From: CAYHWW01 sp964360145
GTDB lineage: Bacteria; Bdellovibrionota; UBA1018; CAYHWW01
NCBI GenBank assembly: GCA_964360145.1
Contig: CAYHWW010000084.1
Location: 1-14,306 of the forward strand
Direction of reading: 5' to 3'
DNA length: 14,306 nucleotides
The notes below the pieces were generated by a model, which was not told where the DNA came from, ran no database searches, and worked only from the letters and a program-made list of their open reading frames with translations. Both the position numbers and the translations under genes were made by a program. The stretch's first letter is position 1. Each line of letters begins with the position of its first letter. Positions 7,063 through 14,260 of the stretch are shown piece by piece.

Positions 7063-8424
7063 GTGGAGACGGGTCGCTTCACTTACGAAATCCGCACCAT
7101 GGGGTGCAAGGCCAATGTGTATGACTCCCTCGTGCTGGAGCGAGAACTCGAGGAGCTCGGTGGGAGGCGCGCGGTGGAGGGTACCACTGCCGATTTGTTT
7201 CTCCTGAATAGTTGCACGGTGACCGCCTCCGCGGACCGCGAGGCGTTGAATACCATGAAGCGCGTCAAAGAACGTGCCCCCCAGTCAGTGACCGTCATGA
7301 CGGGGTGCCTCGCACAGGTGGCCCCAGACCGTGTGAGAGAACAGGGCAGTGATCTTGTCGTCACCAACTTCGAGAAGCCGCGATTGAAAGCCATGGTCGC
7401 TGAGCGTCTGGGACTAGCCCCCATGGCGCTGGACCGCGGTGCTGGCCTCACGGTGGATGGTGCGGATCTAGAAGTGTTCTGGGGCCAATTACCTTCTTCA
7501 AGCATGGGGCACACCCGGGCCTTTCTCAAGATCCAGGAGGGTTGTAACGACTATTGCACCTACTGCATCATTCCCTACGCTCGGGGGAAAAGCCGATCAG
7601 TAGCGCTTGGGGATGTGCTCTCCGAAGTGAAGCGCCTCGTCACCACCGGCGTGCGTGAGGTTGTGCTCACTGGCACAAATATCGCCGACTACGGCCTTGA
7701 TCGAGGTTTGAGCTTCGATGACTTGGTGGAAGCAATACTTCAGCGCACGGCCATTGAGCGCTTGCGGCTCTCATCCCTTGACCCCACGGAGATCAGTGAC
7801 CGTTTACTTGCCGTCATGGCCCAGGATGGCGGTCGCCTCATGCCTCATCTGCATGTGTCGCTGCAAAGCCCCGTGAGCCGCGTGCTGCGCGCCATGAAGC
7901 GGCAGTATTCCCAGGGTGAGATCATTTCCTGTCTCGAAAAAATCCACGGAACGTCTGCGAACATCTTCGTGGGGATGGACATCATCGCGGGTTTTCCTTC
8001 AGAAACTGAAGAAGAGCATCGCGAGGGTCTTGCTCTCCTTGAGCGGCTTCCTTGGGCTCGACTCCACGTCTTTCCGTACTCAGAGCGTCAGGGCACGCCA
8101 GCTATTCGCATCAAGGGCTCCGTGCCCCAGGCCGTACGCAAGAAACGAGCGCAGGAACTCATGGCTCTTTCGATCCGGCGCCATGAGCGCTTTGTCAGCG
8201 CATACATCGGGCAGATTGTGGATGGAGCGCTACTCGAGTCTCCCCATGAATCCATGGATGGGGTTTTTGTCCCTGGCCACTTACCCAACTATGTGCGGGT
8301 CCTTGTGCGTGCGGATAGTGGCGAGCACGCACGGTCCCTCACAAATACGGTGCGGAAGCTGCGTATCCACGCTGCCGTGCCAAAGCCAGCGCAGGACTGG
8401 ACCCTCGAGGCCCAGCTCTGTTGA
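7063..8424 (+). CDS. mtaB: tRNA t6A37 methylthiotransferase MtaB (radical SAM)
   Basis: MtaB belongs to the MiaB/RimO/MtaB radical SAM methylthiotransferases and converts t6A37 to ms2t6A37 in tRNA. The N-terminal UPF0004 domain has the three ligands for the auxiliary [4Fe-4S] cluster: Cys15 (TMGCKANVYDS), Cys51 (LNSCTVT) and Cys82 (MTGCLAQ). The radical SAM core carries CNDYCTYC with Cys161, Cys165 and Cys168, inside KIQEGCNDYCTYCIIPYARG. Further family features are EVVLTGTNIADYG, LRLSSLDPTEI, PHLHVSLQS, GMDIIAGFPSE and RLHVFPYSERQGTPA. Residues from about 373 form the RNA-binding TRAM-like domain. The GCKAN sequence and the TGTNI-type motif favour MtaB over MiaB or RimO. Length (453) is normal. 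The GTG start at 7063 lies three bases after the mnmA stop with no clear Shine-Dalgarno; a later ATG would remove the conserved N-terminus. Its substrate t6A needs TsaE, encoded upstream. Confidence 0.92.
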   Translation: METGRFTYEIRTMGCKANVYDSLVLERELEELGGRRAVEGTTADLFLLNSCTVTASADREALNTMKRVKERAPQSVTVMTGCLAQVAPDRVREQGSDLVVTNFEKPRLKAMVAERLGLAPMALDRGAGLTVDGADLEVFWGQLPSSSMGHTRAFLKIQEGCNDYCTYCIIPYARGKSRSVALGDVLSEVKRLVTTGVREVVLTGTNIADYGLDRGLSFDDLVEAILQRTAIERLRLSSLDPTEISDRLLAVMAQDGGRLMPHLHVSLQSPVSRVLRAMKRQYSQGEIISCLEKIHGTSANIFVGMDIIAGFPSETEEEHREGLALLERLPWARLHVFPYSERQGTPAIRIKGSVPQAVRKKRAQELMALSIRRHERFVSAYIGQIVDGALLESPHESMDGVFVPGHLPNYVRVLVRADSGEHARSLTNTVRKLRIHAAVPKPAQDWTLEAQLC

Positions 8425-8588
8425 TTAGCGCGTTGGCGCTATAAATATAATAAATTCATGTTGATGGGCGGCGATAACGCAATGCGCAACGCGGTTGACG
8501 CAAAATAATGCGCCCCCCTGTTGACGTCCAGGGTGTTCGCGGGAGAAAACTGCCCCGGGGTTAGGGTTATAAATTAGGGGGTACTACC
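8425..8588 (+). promoter_or_regulatory. Intergenic region with hairpin and promoter-like elements
   Basis: This 164-base gap is the largest plus-strand break between the tRNA-modification genes and the exported-protein genes. Directly after the mtaB stop is a perfect 6-bp inverted repeat, TAGCGC-GTTG-GCGCTA (8426-8441), followed by an A/T-rich stretch without a U tract, so it is at best a weak terminator. TATAAT (8446-8451) is a perfect -10 hexamer; TTGATT (8421-8426) lies 19 bases upstream and could be its -35, placing the dyad in the spacer like an operator. TTGACG occurs at 8495-8500 and 8521-8526 without a good -10. A TATAAA at 8568-8573 is too close to the gene start to be a likely promoter. 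Confidence 0.4.
8576..8581 (+). promoter_or_regulatory. Ribosome binding site of the S41 lipoprotein gene
   Basis: AGGGGG lies seven bases before GTG 8589. Together with the basic signal-sequence N-terminus immediately after it, this decides the GTG start of the lipoprotein gene. Confidence 0.65.
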
Positions 8589-10463
8589 GTGAAATCACGC
8601 AAGACATTGGCGCGTCTTTTTGGCGCAGCCGTTGTGGCCAGCTCGCTTCTCGTCATCACTGCATGTGATCCGGTGCCGCGCCGCACGCTCACCGCTGAAG
8701 AGAAAATCGCTGACATGGAGTGGGCGTATTCCGTGTTCGGCGCTAATTATGCGCCGTTGGAATACAAAGCGCAGCGTTATGGCTTTGATTGGGACGCCTT
8801 GAAGACTCGCTATCGTGAAGAGGCGCGGGTGACCCAGAGCAATGACGAGTTCTACGCCGTGCTTCATAAGTTTGTGTCTGAGTTCAAGGATGCGCACACG
8901 TCCAGTTCGTTGACAAACTCTGATTTGCCTGGCCGTGCCCGGGTGGCTTACCTGGGTTTCTCCGGCGAGCGCAAAGGCGATGCCCTGCTGGTGAAGGAGC
9001 TGTTGCCCACCATCGATGAGGATTCGAGCTACCCCATTCATGTGGGTGACGAGATCATTAAAATCGATGGGGTTGCGCTCACCGACATTGTGAGAGGCGA
9101 AATGGTGAAGAGTCGTGACTTAGGTCAGGACGAATCCAATCTGAGCTTCCACTTCAATAAAATATTCACACGCATCTCGACAGCGAGGGCTTTGCCTGCC
9201 CGCGACGTAGCTGTATTGACCGTGAAGGACGATGATCAGGAACGCGAAGTCCAGCTCCCTTGGGTGACCAAGGACTTGGTCCAGTTCCGCACGGAGCAGG
9301 CTGAAGCGAGGGCCGCCGCCGAGGCCCCTGCTGCCCCCGCGTCGCCCAGCGTGGGGTCGCTCGTTGAGCGTCCCCAGTTCCTGGCCCTTCTGGGATTTGA
9401 TGGTCACATCATTGACCCCGTGGCTGCCCTGGCATCAGTGACTCGCGGAAGCAGGAGCTTCAGCATGCTCAATACGTTCCGTTTCATAGATGATGTCGCG
9501 GCATGGACTACGAATTTGCACGCTCCCGTGGCAGGGGTTGAGACCATGCGTCGCGTGCGGAACGTGCCTGAGAGAGCTCAGTTCATCGAGGCTGCGCGCA
9601 CGTATCCCACCTATGTTACTAGAGAACCGGTGCTGAATGCTGCTGGCCAGCGCACGGGCTCACGGCTCGTCGCCACGATGCTCCTTGATACCTTCTCTCC
9701 GGCAGCAACGGAGGAGACCGTTTCGACGGAGTTTAAAAACACGCTGAATGCGATGAAGGAGCTTGGGGTCAACGACCTCGTCATTGACCTCATTAATAAC
9801 GGTGGTGGCTCCGTCTCTTTGGGGATGCACTTGGCGCAAGCCCTGTCCAATACCCTCATCGAGATGCCTCAGATCCAGTTCCGGCTCAATGACGACTGGT
9901 TGGATGACATTCAGCAGGCCTCATTGGAGGGCGACTCAGATGCGGAGCGCGAGTTGGCTCGTCGTTTATTTGAGACTATGCAAGCCGATGCGGCGTCGGG
10001 CCGCCGTCTCAGTCGTCCTGTAAGCACTCAGCTGCTGGTGCCCTTCGAGATTCAGGCTAACCGAGATCTTGAACAGCGTCTCAATATCGTGCTTATGGTC
10101 AATGAGATGTGTGCATCCATGTGTGACATCTTTACGGCCGTTCTCAAGGACAATGGCATGGCCCGCGTGGTGGGAGCGCGCACCATGGGCGCTGGTGGCA
10201 ATGTCGTGGGCAAAAATTCATCTGCCCCCAACTCCGGTCTGGAACTGCGCCAGACTGAGTCTTTGATACTCCGTCGAGATGGATCCTATATTGAGAATAA
10301 TGGCGTGGAACCAGATGTGGTCTTCGCCGTTAATGAAAGCGCCGATGAGAAGTATGATGGAGTCCGCGCCAAAGCACTGGAGTCGCTTTTGAGGGAGCGC
10401 CCCGCAACGGTGCCTGCGACACCCACCACTGGCGGGGGCATCACCGTGGCGACGCATCCATAA
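8589..10463 (+). CDS. S41-family peptidase-like lipoprotein, tricorn-type motifs
   Basis: The 624-residue protein begins with a basic, then hydrophobic segment ending in the lipobox VITAC, so it is probably lipidated at Cys26 and anchored on the periplasmic side of a membrane; Asp27 at +2 favours the inner membrane by the E. coli rule. Next are an S41 N-terminal region with FKDAHTSSS (99-107), a PDZ-like stretch (about 117-225, with VGDEIIKIDG at 152-161), an Ala/Pro-rich linker (about 236-256), and an S41 catalytic core with DLVIDLINNGGGS (396-408), VNEMCASMCDIF (504-515), GARTMGAGG (529-537) and IENNGVEPDV (568-577). Ser510 aligns with the nucleophile of E. coli Tsp, but the Tsp lysine position is Ala535. 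The RTxGxG and ENxGVxPD motifs instead fit the tricorn-like S41 group, where His103, Ser510 and Glu569 could be catalytic. Substrate is unknown. A 40-base gap precedes the next exported-protein gene, suggesting one transcript. Confidence 0.85.
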   Translation: MKSRKTLARLFGAAVVASSLLVITACDPVPRRTLTAEEKIADMEWAYSVFGANYAPLEYKAQRYGFDWDALKTRYREEARVTQSNDEFYAVLHKFVSEFKDAHTSSSLTNSDLPGRARVAYLGFSGERKGDALLVKELLPTIDEDSSYPIHVGDEIIKIDGVALTDIVRGEMVKSRDLGQDESNLSFHFNKIFTRISTARALPARDVAVLTVKDDDQEREVQLPWVTKDLVQFRTEQAEARAAAEAPAAPASPSVGSLVERPQFLALLGFDGHIIDPVAALASVTRGSRSFSMLNTFRFIDDVAAWTTNLHAPVAGVETMRRVRNVPERAQFIEAARTYPTYVTREPVLNAAGQRTGSRLVATMLLDTFSPAATEETVSTEFKNTLNAMKELGVNDLVIDLINNGGGSVSLGMHLAQALSNTLIEMPQIQFRLNDDWLDDIQQASLEGDSDAERELARRLFETMQADAASGRRLSRPVSTQLLVPFEIQANRDLEQRLNIVLMVNEMCASMCDIFTAVLKDNGMARVVGARTMGAGGNVVGKNSSAPNSGLELRQTESLILRRDGSYIENNGVEPDVVFAVNESADEKYDGVRAKALESLLRERPATVPATPTTGGGITVATHP

Positions 10464-10503
10464 GGGCGGGTTTCACCTCATGCGCGAATCGGAGACATTG
10501 AAA

Positions 10504-12510
10504 ATGGGAAGAGTTCTTCTCATCACGGTCTTGGTGGTATTCGGGGGCGCACAGGCAGCTCAGGCTGATGTGCGCTCTCTCACCATACTGCATACTAACG
10601 ATCTACACAGTCACTACAATGTGGATTCCACCACGGGCTATGGACTGGGCGGTATTGCCCGGATGAAAACCCTGGTGGACCGGCTGCGTGGGAGCCAGCC
10701 TGCCACTGTGCTCTTTGATGGAGGTGATTGGTCTGAAGGACACGCCTACTACAATCTAGAGGGGGGCCGTACAGCTCTGGAAATGATGAATCGTCTCGGA
10801 TTTGATGCCACGGTGGTGGGAAACCATGATTGGCTCAACGGCCCGGGACAGCTCCTTACGCTATTAAGAGCCCATCGGCCCATGGCCAAACTTCTTGCGG
10901 CCAATGTGGAAACCTCCGGTGTACCGGGTTTCCAGGATGAAATTCCTCCCTACGCGGTGCTGGAACGTGGAGGCATCCGCATCGGCGTCATCGGCATCGT
11001 GACCTATGAGTTCATCTACGACCACTTCCCGCTCCCCGTGCGCATTACATTCCCATTCCCCGTGGTGCGGCGTTTGGCCGAAGAGCTCAAAACCGCAAAA
11101 AACTGCGACGTCGTGGTGGTCATCTCCCATAACAGTCTTGTCACAAACCGTCTCATTGCCGCCTTGCCCAGGGTGGATGTCGTGATCCACGCCCACGATC
11201 ATGAAAAACTCGCTGTACCGTTGCAAATCACACGGGAGGCTAAGACTGCTTATATTGTTGAGGCTGGAAAGTGGGGACACTACCTCGGGCAGCTCGATCT
11301 CGATGTGGATCGCACCACCAATACGGTTCGCCTCAGAAATTATACGCTTCATCCCATCAACGACACGTTGCCGGAAGATCATTCCATAGCCACTCTTGTG
11401 CGAGGCTACGACCAGGAACTGGAGGAGCTGTACAAAGGGCTAGGGGAGGCCGGGCTCTTCCGCGATCGAGTGGCCCAAGTCACTACCAATATTGACGAGC
11501 GCGGCGGAAAAGAGAGCCTCATGGGCAACCTCGTCACTGATGCCTACAGGGCGGCCACGGGTGCCGACATCGCCTTTGAGCACACACGCCTGACTTCCGG
11601 TACTTTCTCCGTGGGATGGGTACGCCCCATCGACATTCTCAATGCAGTCATTCAGGTCTTTAATCCTGAAACTCTGCGTACCTGGACGTTGCGGCGACTC
11701 CGCGCCACCGGAGCGAGTCTGCGGCGCACCTTGCAGGTGCTCTATGTCATTCAAGACAGCATTCCTGGTGGGCTTCCCAGCGTCTCTGGTCTGAAAGTCG
11801 TATTCGAAGCGCCGGTGAAACCCGATGACTCCGGGGGCGTGATCACCCCTGTTGAGCCGGGCAACGGCGTGCGATCCATTGAGGTGGGCGGTGTCCCACT
11901 GGACGACCGGCGCGCTTACACCATTGTTTTTCCTCTGGGCATACTCCAAGCCTTGGAGTTTATTGAGCAGCGCTTCGGATACCGCATGGATCGCTTGGGC
12001 CTGGAAGATACAGGCATTGAGAGCTGGAAAGCCGTGCGTGATTACATGGGGCGCCTGGGCACCGTGGGTGTGGAGCAAATACCCATGGGGGACCGGTTTC
12101 TCGTCTTGAAGCCTGATCTCGCTCTTTATGCCCATGACGTGGTGTGTGGCAGCCGCTCTGATTCAGGGCCAGAGCGCGTCGGCGGCCGTTGGCCTGCCCA
12201 AGTGGCTTGCGCTGTGACGGTGCGTAACATGGGGGCTGCGGCCTCTCAGGCAAGTGCCGTCGTCATGGGGGTTGATGCTACTCCCGGTACTCCCGTGGAT
12301 GACCCCAATGTGGAGTGGCAGAGCCCTGGAAGCTTACCAGCCCTCAGGGCGGAGTCCTCCATGCATCTGAATCTGCGGCTGACGGTGCCGGATGCCCTGC
12401 AGGGTGCGCCCTATTTGGTGGTGTATGCGAAGGTAACTCCCCCCACCGGCGCTGACGATTACGATGGAAACAACCAGGCACGATTGGTATTCCTCGCGCC
12501 ACCGCCATGA
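10504..12510 (+). CDS. Secreted UshA/5'-nucleotidase-like metallophosphoesterase with CARDB-like tail
   Basis: A 668-residue exported protein: MGRVLLITVLVVFGG with probable cleavage after AQA (residue 21). The calcineurin-like phosphoesterase domain (about 25-275) has HTNDLHSH (30-37; Asp33, His35), FDGGDW (71-76; Asp75), VGNHDW (105-110), ISHNS (207-211) and IHAHDHEKL (228-236), which together supply a complete two-metal site. The 5'-nucleotidase C-terminal domain (about 320-535) is recognisable at ESLMGNLVTDAYRAATGADIAFEH, but the usual NGGGIR is replaced by EHTRLT (359-364) and the late GGDG-type loop is not seen, so the natural substrate may not be a nucleotide. Residues about 537-665 look like a CARDB-type beta-sandwich (VTVRNMGAA, LNLRLTVP, DDYDGNNQARLVF). 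ATG 10504 has GGAG nine bases upstream; an in-frame ATG at 10480 would add eight residues. Its stop overlaps the rnc start. Confidence 0.87.
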   Translation: MGRVLLITVLVVFGGAQAAQADVRSLTILHTNDLHSHYNVDSTTGYGLGGIARMKTLVDRLRGSQPATVLFDGGDWSEGHAYYNLEGGRTALEMMNRLGFDATVVGNHDWLNGPGQLLTLLRAHRPMAKLLAANVETSGVPGFQDEIPPYAVLERGGIRIGVIGIVTYEFIYDHFPLPVRITFPFPVVRRLAEELKTAKNCDVVVVISHNSLVTNRLIAALPRVDVVIHAHDHEKLAVPLQITREAKTAYIVEAGKWGHYLGQLDLDVDRTTNTVRLRNYTLHPINDTLPEDHSIATLVRGYDQELEELYKGLGEAGLFRDRVAQVTTNIDERGGKESLMGNLVTDAYRAATGADIAFEHTRLTSGTFSVGWVRPIDILNAVIQVFNPETLRTWTLRRLRATGASLRRTLQVLYVIQDSIPGGLPSVSGLKVVFEAPVKPDDSGGVITPVEPGNGVRSIEVGGVPLDDRRAYTIVFPLGILQALEFIEQRFGYRMDRLGLEDTGIESWKAVRDYMGRLGTVGVEQIPMGDRFLVLKPDLALYAHDVVCGSRSDSGPERVGGRWPAQVACAVTVRNMGAAASQASAVVMGVDATPGTPVDDPNVEWQSPGSLPALRAESSMHLNLRLTVPDALQGAPYLVVYAKVTPPTGADDYDGNNQARLVFLAPPP

Positions 12511-13196
12511 ACCTACTTGGATATCAGTTCCGGAATATCGCACTACTGACTCAATCGCTCACCCACCGCTCCTACGCGGCGGATCGTCGGGGCTCCACAC
12601 CCGCTGATCCCACACTCCAACAGGACAATGAGCGCCTGGAGCTTCTCGGTGACACCGTTCTTGAACTCATTGTCACCGAGATGCTGTTGAAAGCTCTGCC
12701 CCACGCCTTGGAAGGTCAGATATCTAAAAGCAGGGCCGCTCTCGTCAATGAACGTATCCTAGCTCACCTGGCACGAAGCCTCGGTCTCGGCGCCGACCTG
12801 CTCCTCGGCCGTGGCGAAGAGAACAGCGGTGGTCGTGACAAGGATAGCATTCTCGCCAGCGGTCTCGAAGCGGTGGCAGCGGCGGTTTATCTGGATGGTG
12901 GATTCGATGCGGCCCAGAGGTGGGGGGGGGCGCTCTTCGCTCCAGCAGTGAAAGAAGCGGTGGCAGGGGATATCATTGTTGATTACAAGACGAAACTCCA
13001 AGAGCTTCTGCAGGCGAAGCTCAAGATTGCGCCGAAATATATCACAGTGTCTTCTTCAGGGCCCGACCACGATAAGACCTTCCTCATTGAAATCAATGTA
13101 GCAGGGAAGGTGCTCGCTCAAGGGTCAGGCAAGAGCAAAAAAGAGGCCGAGCAAGACGCGGCCCGTGCGGTGCTCGCCCAGTACGGGGTTGACTAG
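12507..13196 (+). CDS. rnc: Ribonuclease III
   Basis: RNase III cleaves double-stranded RNA, including rRNA precursors, as a cytosolic homodimer. The 229-residue protein has the catalytic-domain signature NERLELLGDTVLEL (41-54) with acidic Glu42, Glu45 and Asp49, the helix SKSRAALVNERILAHLA (73-89), the second active-site helix SILASGLEAVAAAVYLDGG (114-132), and a C-terminal double-stranded RNA-binding domain (about 157-226, ending GKSKKEAEQDAARAVL). In the second helix the usual aspartate (Asp114 in E. coli, in ADxxE) is Ser118 (codon AGC), while the following catalytic glutamate is kept as Glu121. Loss of one metal-site acid may lower or change activity. A run of eight G bases (12922-12929) lies in frame between the domains. 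ATG 12507 overlaps the stop of the phosphoesterase gene (ATGA), an unusual partner for rnc. Confidence 0.95.
   Translation: MNLLGYQFRNIALLTQSLTHRSYAADRRGSTPADPTLQQDNERLELLGDTVLELIVTEMLLKALPHALEGQISKSRAALVNERILAHLARSLGLGADLLLGRGEENSGGRDKDSILASGLEAVAAAVYLDGGFDAAQRWGGALFAPAVKEAVAGDIIVDYKTKLQELLQAKLKIAPKYITVSSSGPDHDKTFLIEINVAGKVLAQGSGKSKKEAEQDAARAVLAQYGVD
12922..12929 (+). repeat. Homopolymeric G8 tract inside rnc
   Basis: Eight consecutive G bases read as TGG GGG GGG GCG within rnc, coding Trp-Gly-Gly-Ala between the catalytic and RNA-binding domains. The frame is intact on both sides. Such tracts are prone to slippage and sequencing error; a one-base change here would remove the RNA-binding domain. 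Confidence 0.9.
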
Positions 13197-13240
13197 TTCA
13201 TTGATTTGACGCCTAGATGCTTTTGTAGAGGCGAGCGACA

Positions 13241-14209
13241 GTGATTATCTCAATCTTTATTCCCCACGGTGGTTGCCCCGAACGTTGCAGTTTCTGCAAT
13301 CAGGCTGTGAGTGGCGGGACTCCGGTGTCGGTGAACCGAGTGGCGGAGACCATCACCAAGCATCTCTCCACGGCGCGTCCTGGTGAAACCGTAGATGTGG
13401 CATTCTATGGGGGCACCTTCACTGCGCTCTCACGTGAGGTGCAGACGCGATACCTTGATGCGGCGGCGGAATTCTTTGACCGCGGCGTGAGCGGCGTGCG
13501 GATGGCCACTCGCCCCGATGCCTTGGATGAGGATTGGCTCAAGGTACTCAAAGAGCGGTATCGCCTGAAAGCAGTGGAGCTCGGAGTGCAGAGCTTCAAT
13601 CACCGTGTGTTGCGCGCTCTGGGGCGCAGCCATATCAACGAGCAGTTGGAGCGCGGCTGCGCACTTCTGGAGAGGCTCTCCATCCCTTACGGCTTTCACC
13701 TCTTGGTCGGTTGTCCGGGGGAGGGGAGTTGGGAGGAAGAGCGTTCTCTCACTGCATGCGCGCTCAAGCGCTTGATGCCCCATTTCATCCGGGTCCATCC
13801 GCTCTTGGTATTGAAGGGCACCGCTCTTGAATTGCAGTGGATTTGCGGCGCCTTCCAGCCGCTCTCCGTGGAAGAGGCCGTGGAGCGTTGCGCTGATCTC
13901 GCGGAAGATTGTGAAAAGCTCTCGATTCCCGTGGTGCGCTGGGGCCTGCAGCCCAATGAGTTCATGGAGGCGGGCGGCCAACTCGCCGGTCCCTACCATC
14001 CAGCCTTCGGTGAGCTTGTCATGAGCTCCCGCTGGCGGCGTCGGCTGCAGGTGCTTTTATCCACATTACCCACTGCGGCCCCCCTCAGGGTTTCCGCTCC
14101 TCGTCGCGAATGGGGATGGGTCCGTGGCCATAAATCAAGTAATATCAGCTGGTTGGGGTCTGTGGCACCGGGCCGTTCCCTCGAGATCGTTGAACTAGCC
14201 CTGGTCTGA
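13241..14209 (+). CDS. Short Elp3-like radical SAM protein
   Basis: A 322-residue radical SAM protein of the Elp3/YhcC-like group. The cluster-binding motif is GGCPERCSFCNQ with Cys12, Cys16 and Cys19. FYGGTFTALS (about 54-63) is the SAM-contacting glycine motif and AVELGVQSFNHRVLRALGRSH is the characteristic core strand-helix of the group. FHLLVGCPGEG follows. It has no C-terminal acetyltransferase domain, unlike true Elp3, which makes cm5U34 in tRNA, so the reaction is unknown. Similar short proteins next to rnc occur in Clostridia, where smc and ftsY follow; this comparison is from memory. The GTG start is 9 bases after GAGG (13228-13231) and 44 bases after the rnc stop. The conserved region begins at residue 5, so no other start fits. 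It could modify RNA, given its neighbours rnc, mtaB and mnmA, but nothing in the sequence proves this. Confidence 0.85.
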   Translation: MIISIFIPHGGCPERCSFCNQAVSGGTPVSVNRVAETITKHLSTARPGETVDVAFYGGTFTALSREVQTRYLDAAAEFFDRGVSGVRMATRPDALDEDWLKVLKERYRLKAVELGVQSFNHRVLRALGRSHINEQLERGCALLERLSIPYGFHLLVGCPGEGSWEEERSLTACALKRLMPHFIRVHPLLVLKGTALELQWICGAFQPLSVEEAVERCADLAEDCEKLSIPVVRWGLQPNEFMEAGGQLAGPYHPAFGELVMSSRWRRRLQVLLSTLPTAAPLRVSAPRREWGWVRGHKSSNISWLGSVAPGRSLEIVELALV

Positions 14210-14260
14210 AATCCCCCCGGGAGTTCCATCTCGGAATATGGTAGTGAACGGTTCTTATTT

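Noticed and set aside
11440..12135. Minus-strand open frame (231 codons) opposite the phosphoesterase gene
   Set aside because: It is antisense to a gene with intact family motifs, and no independent coding evidence is visible.
13207..13231. GCCTA...TAGAGGC hairpin between rnc and the radical SAM gene as a terminator
   Set aside because: The stem is short and bulged, no U tract follows, and its right arm overlaps the probable ribosome site of the next gene.
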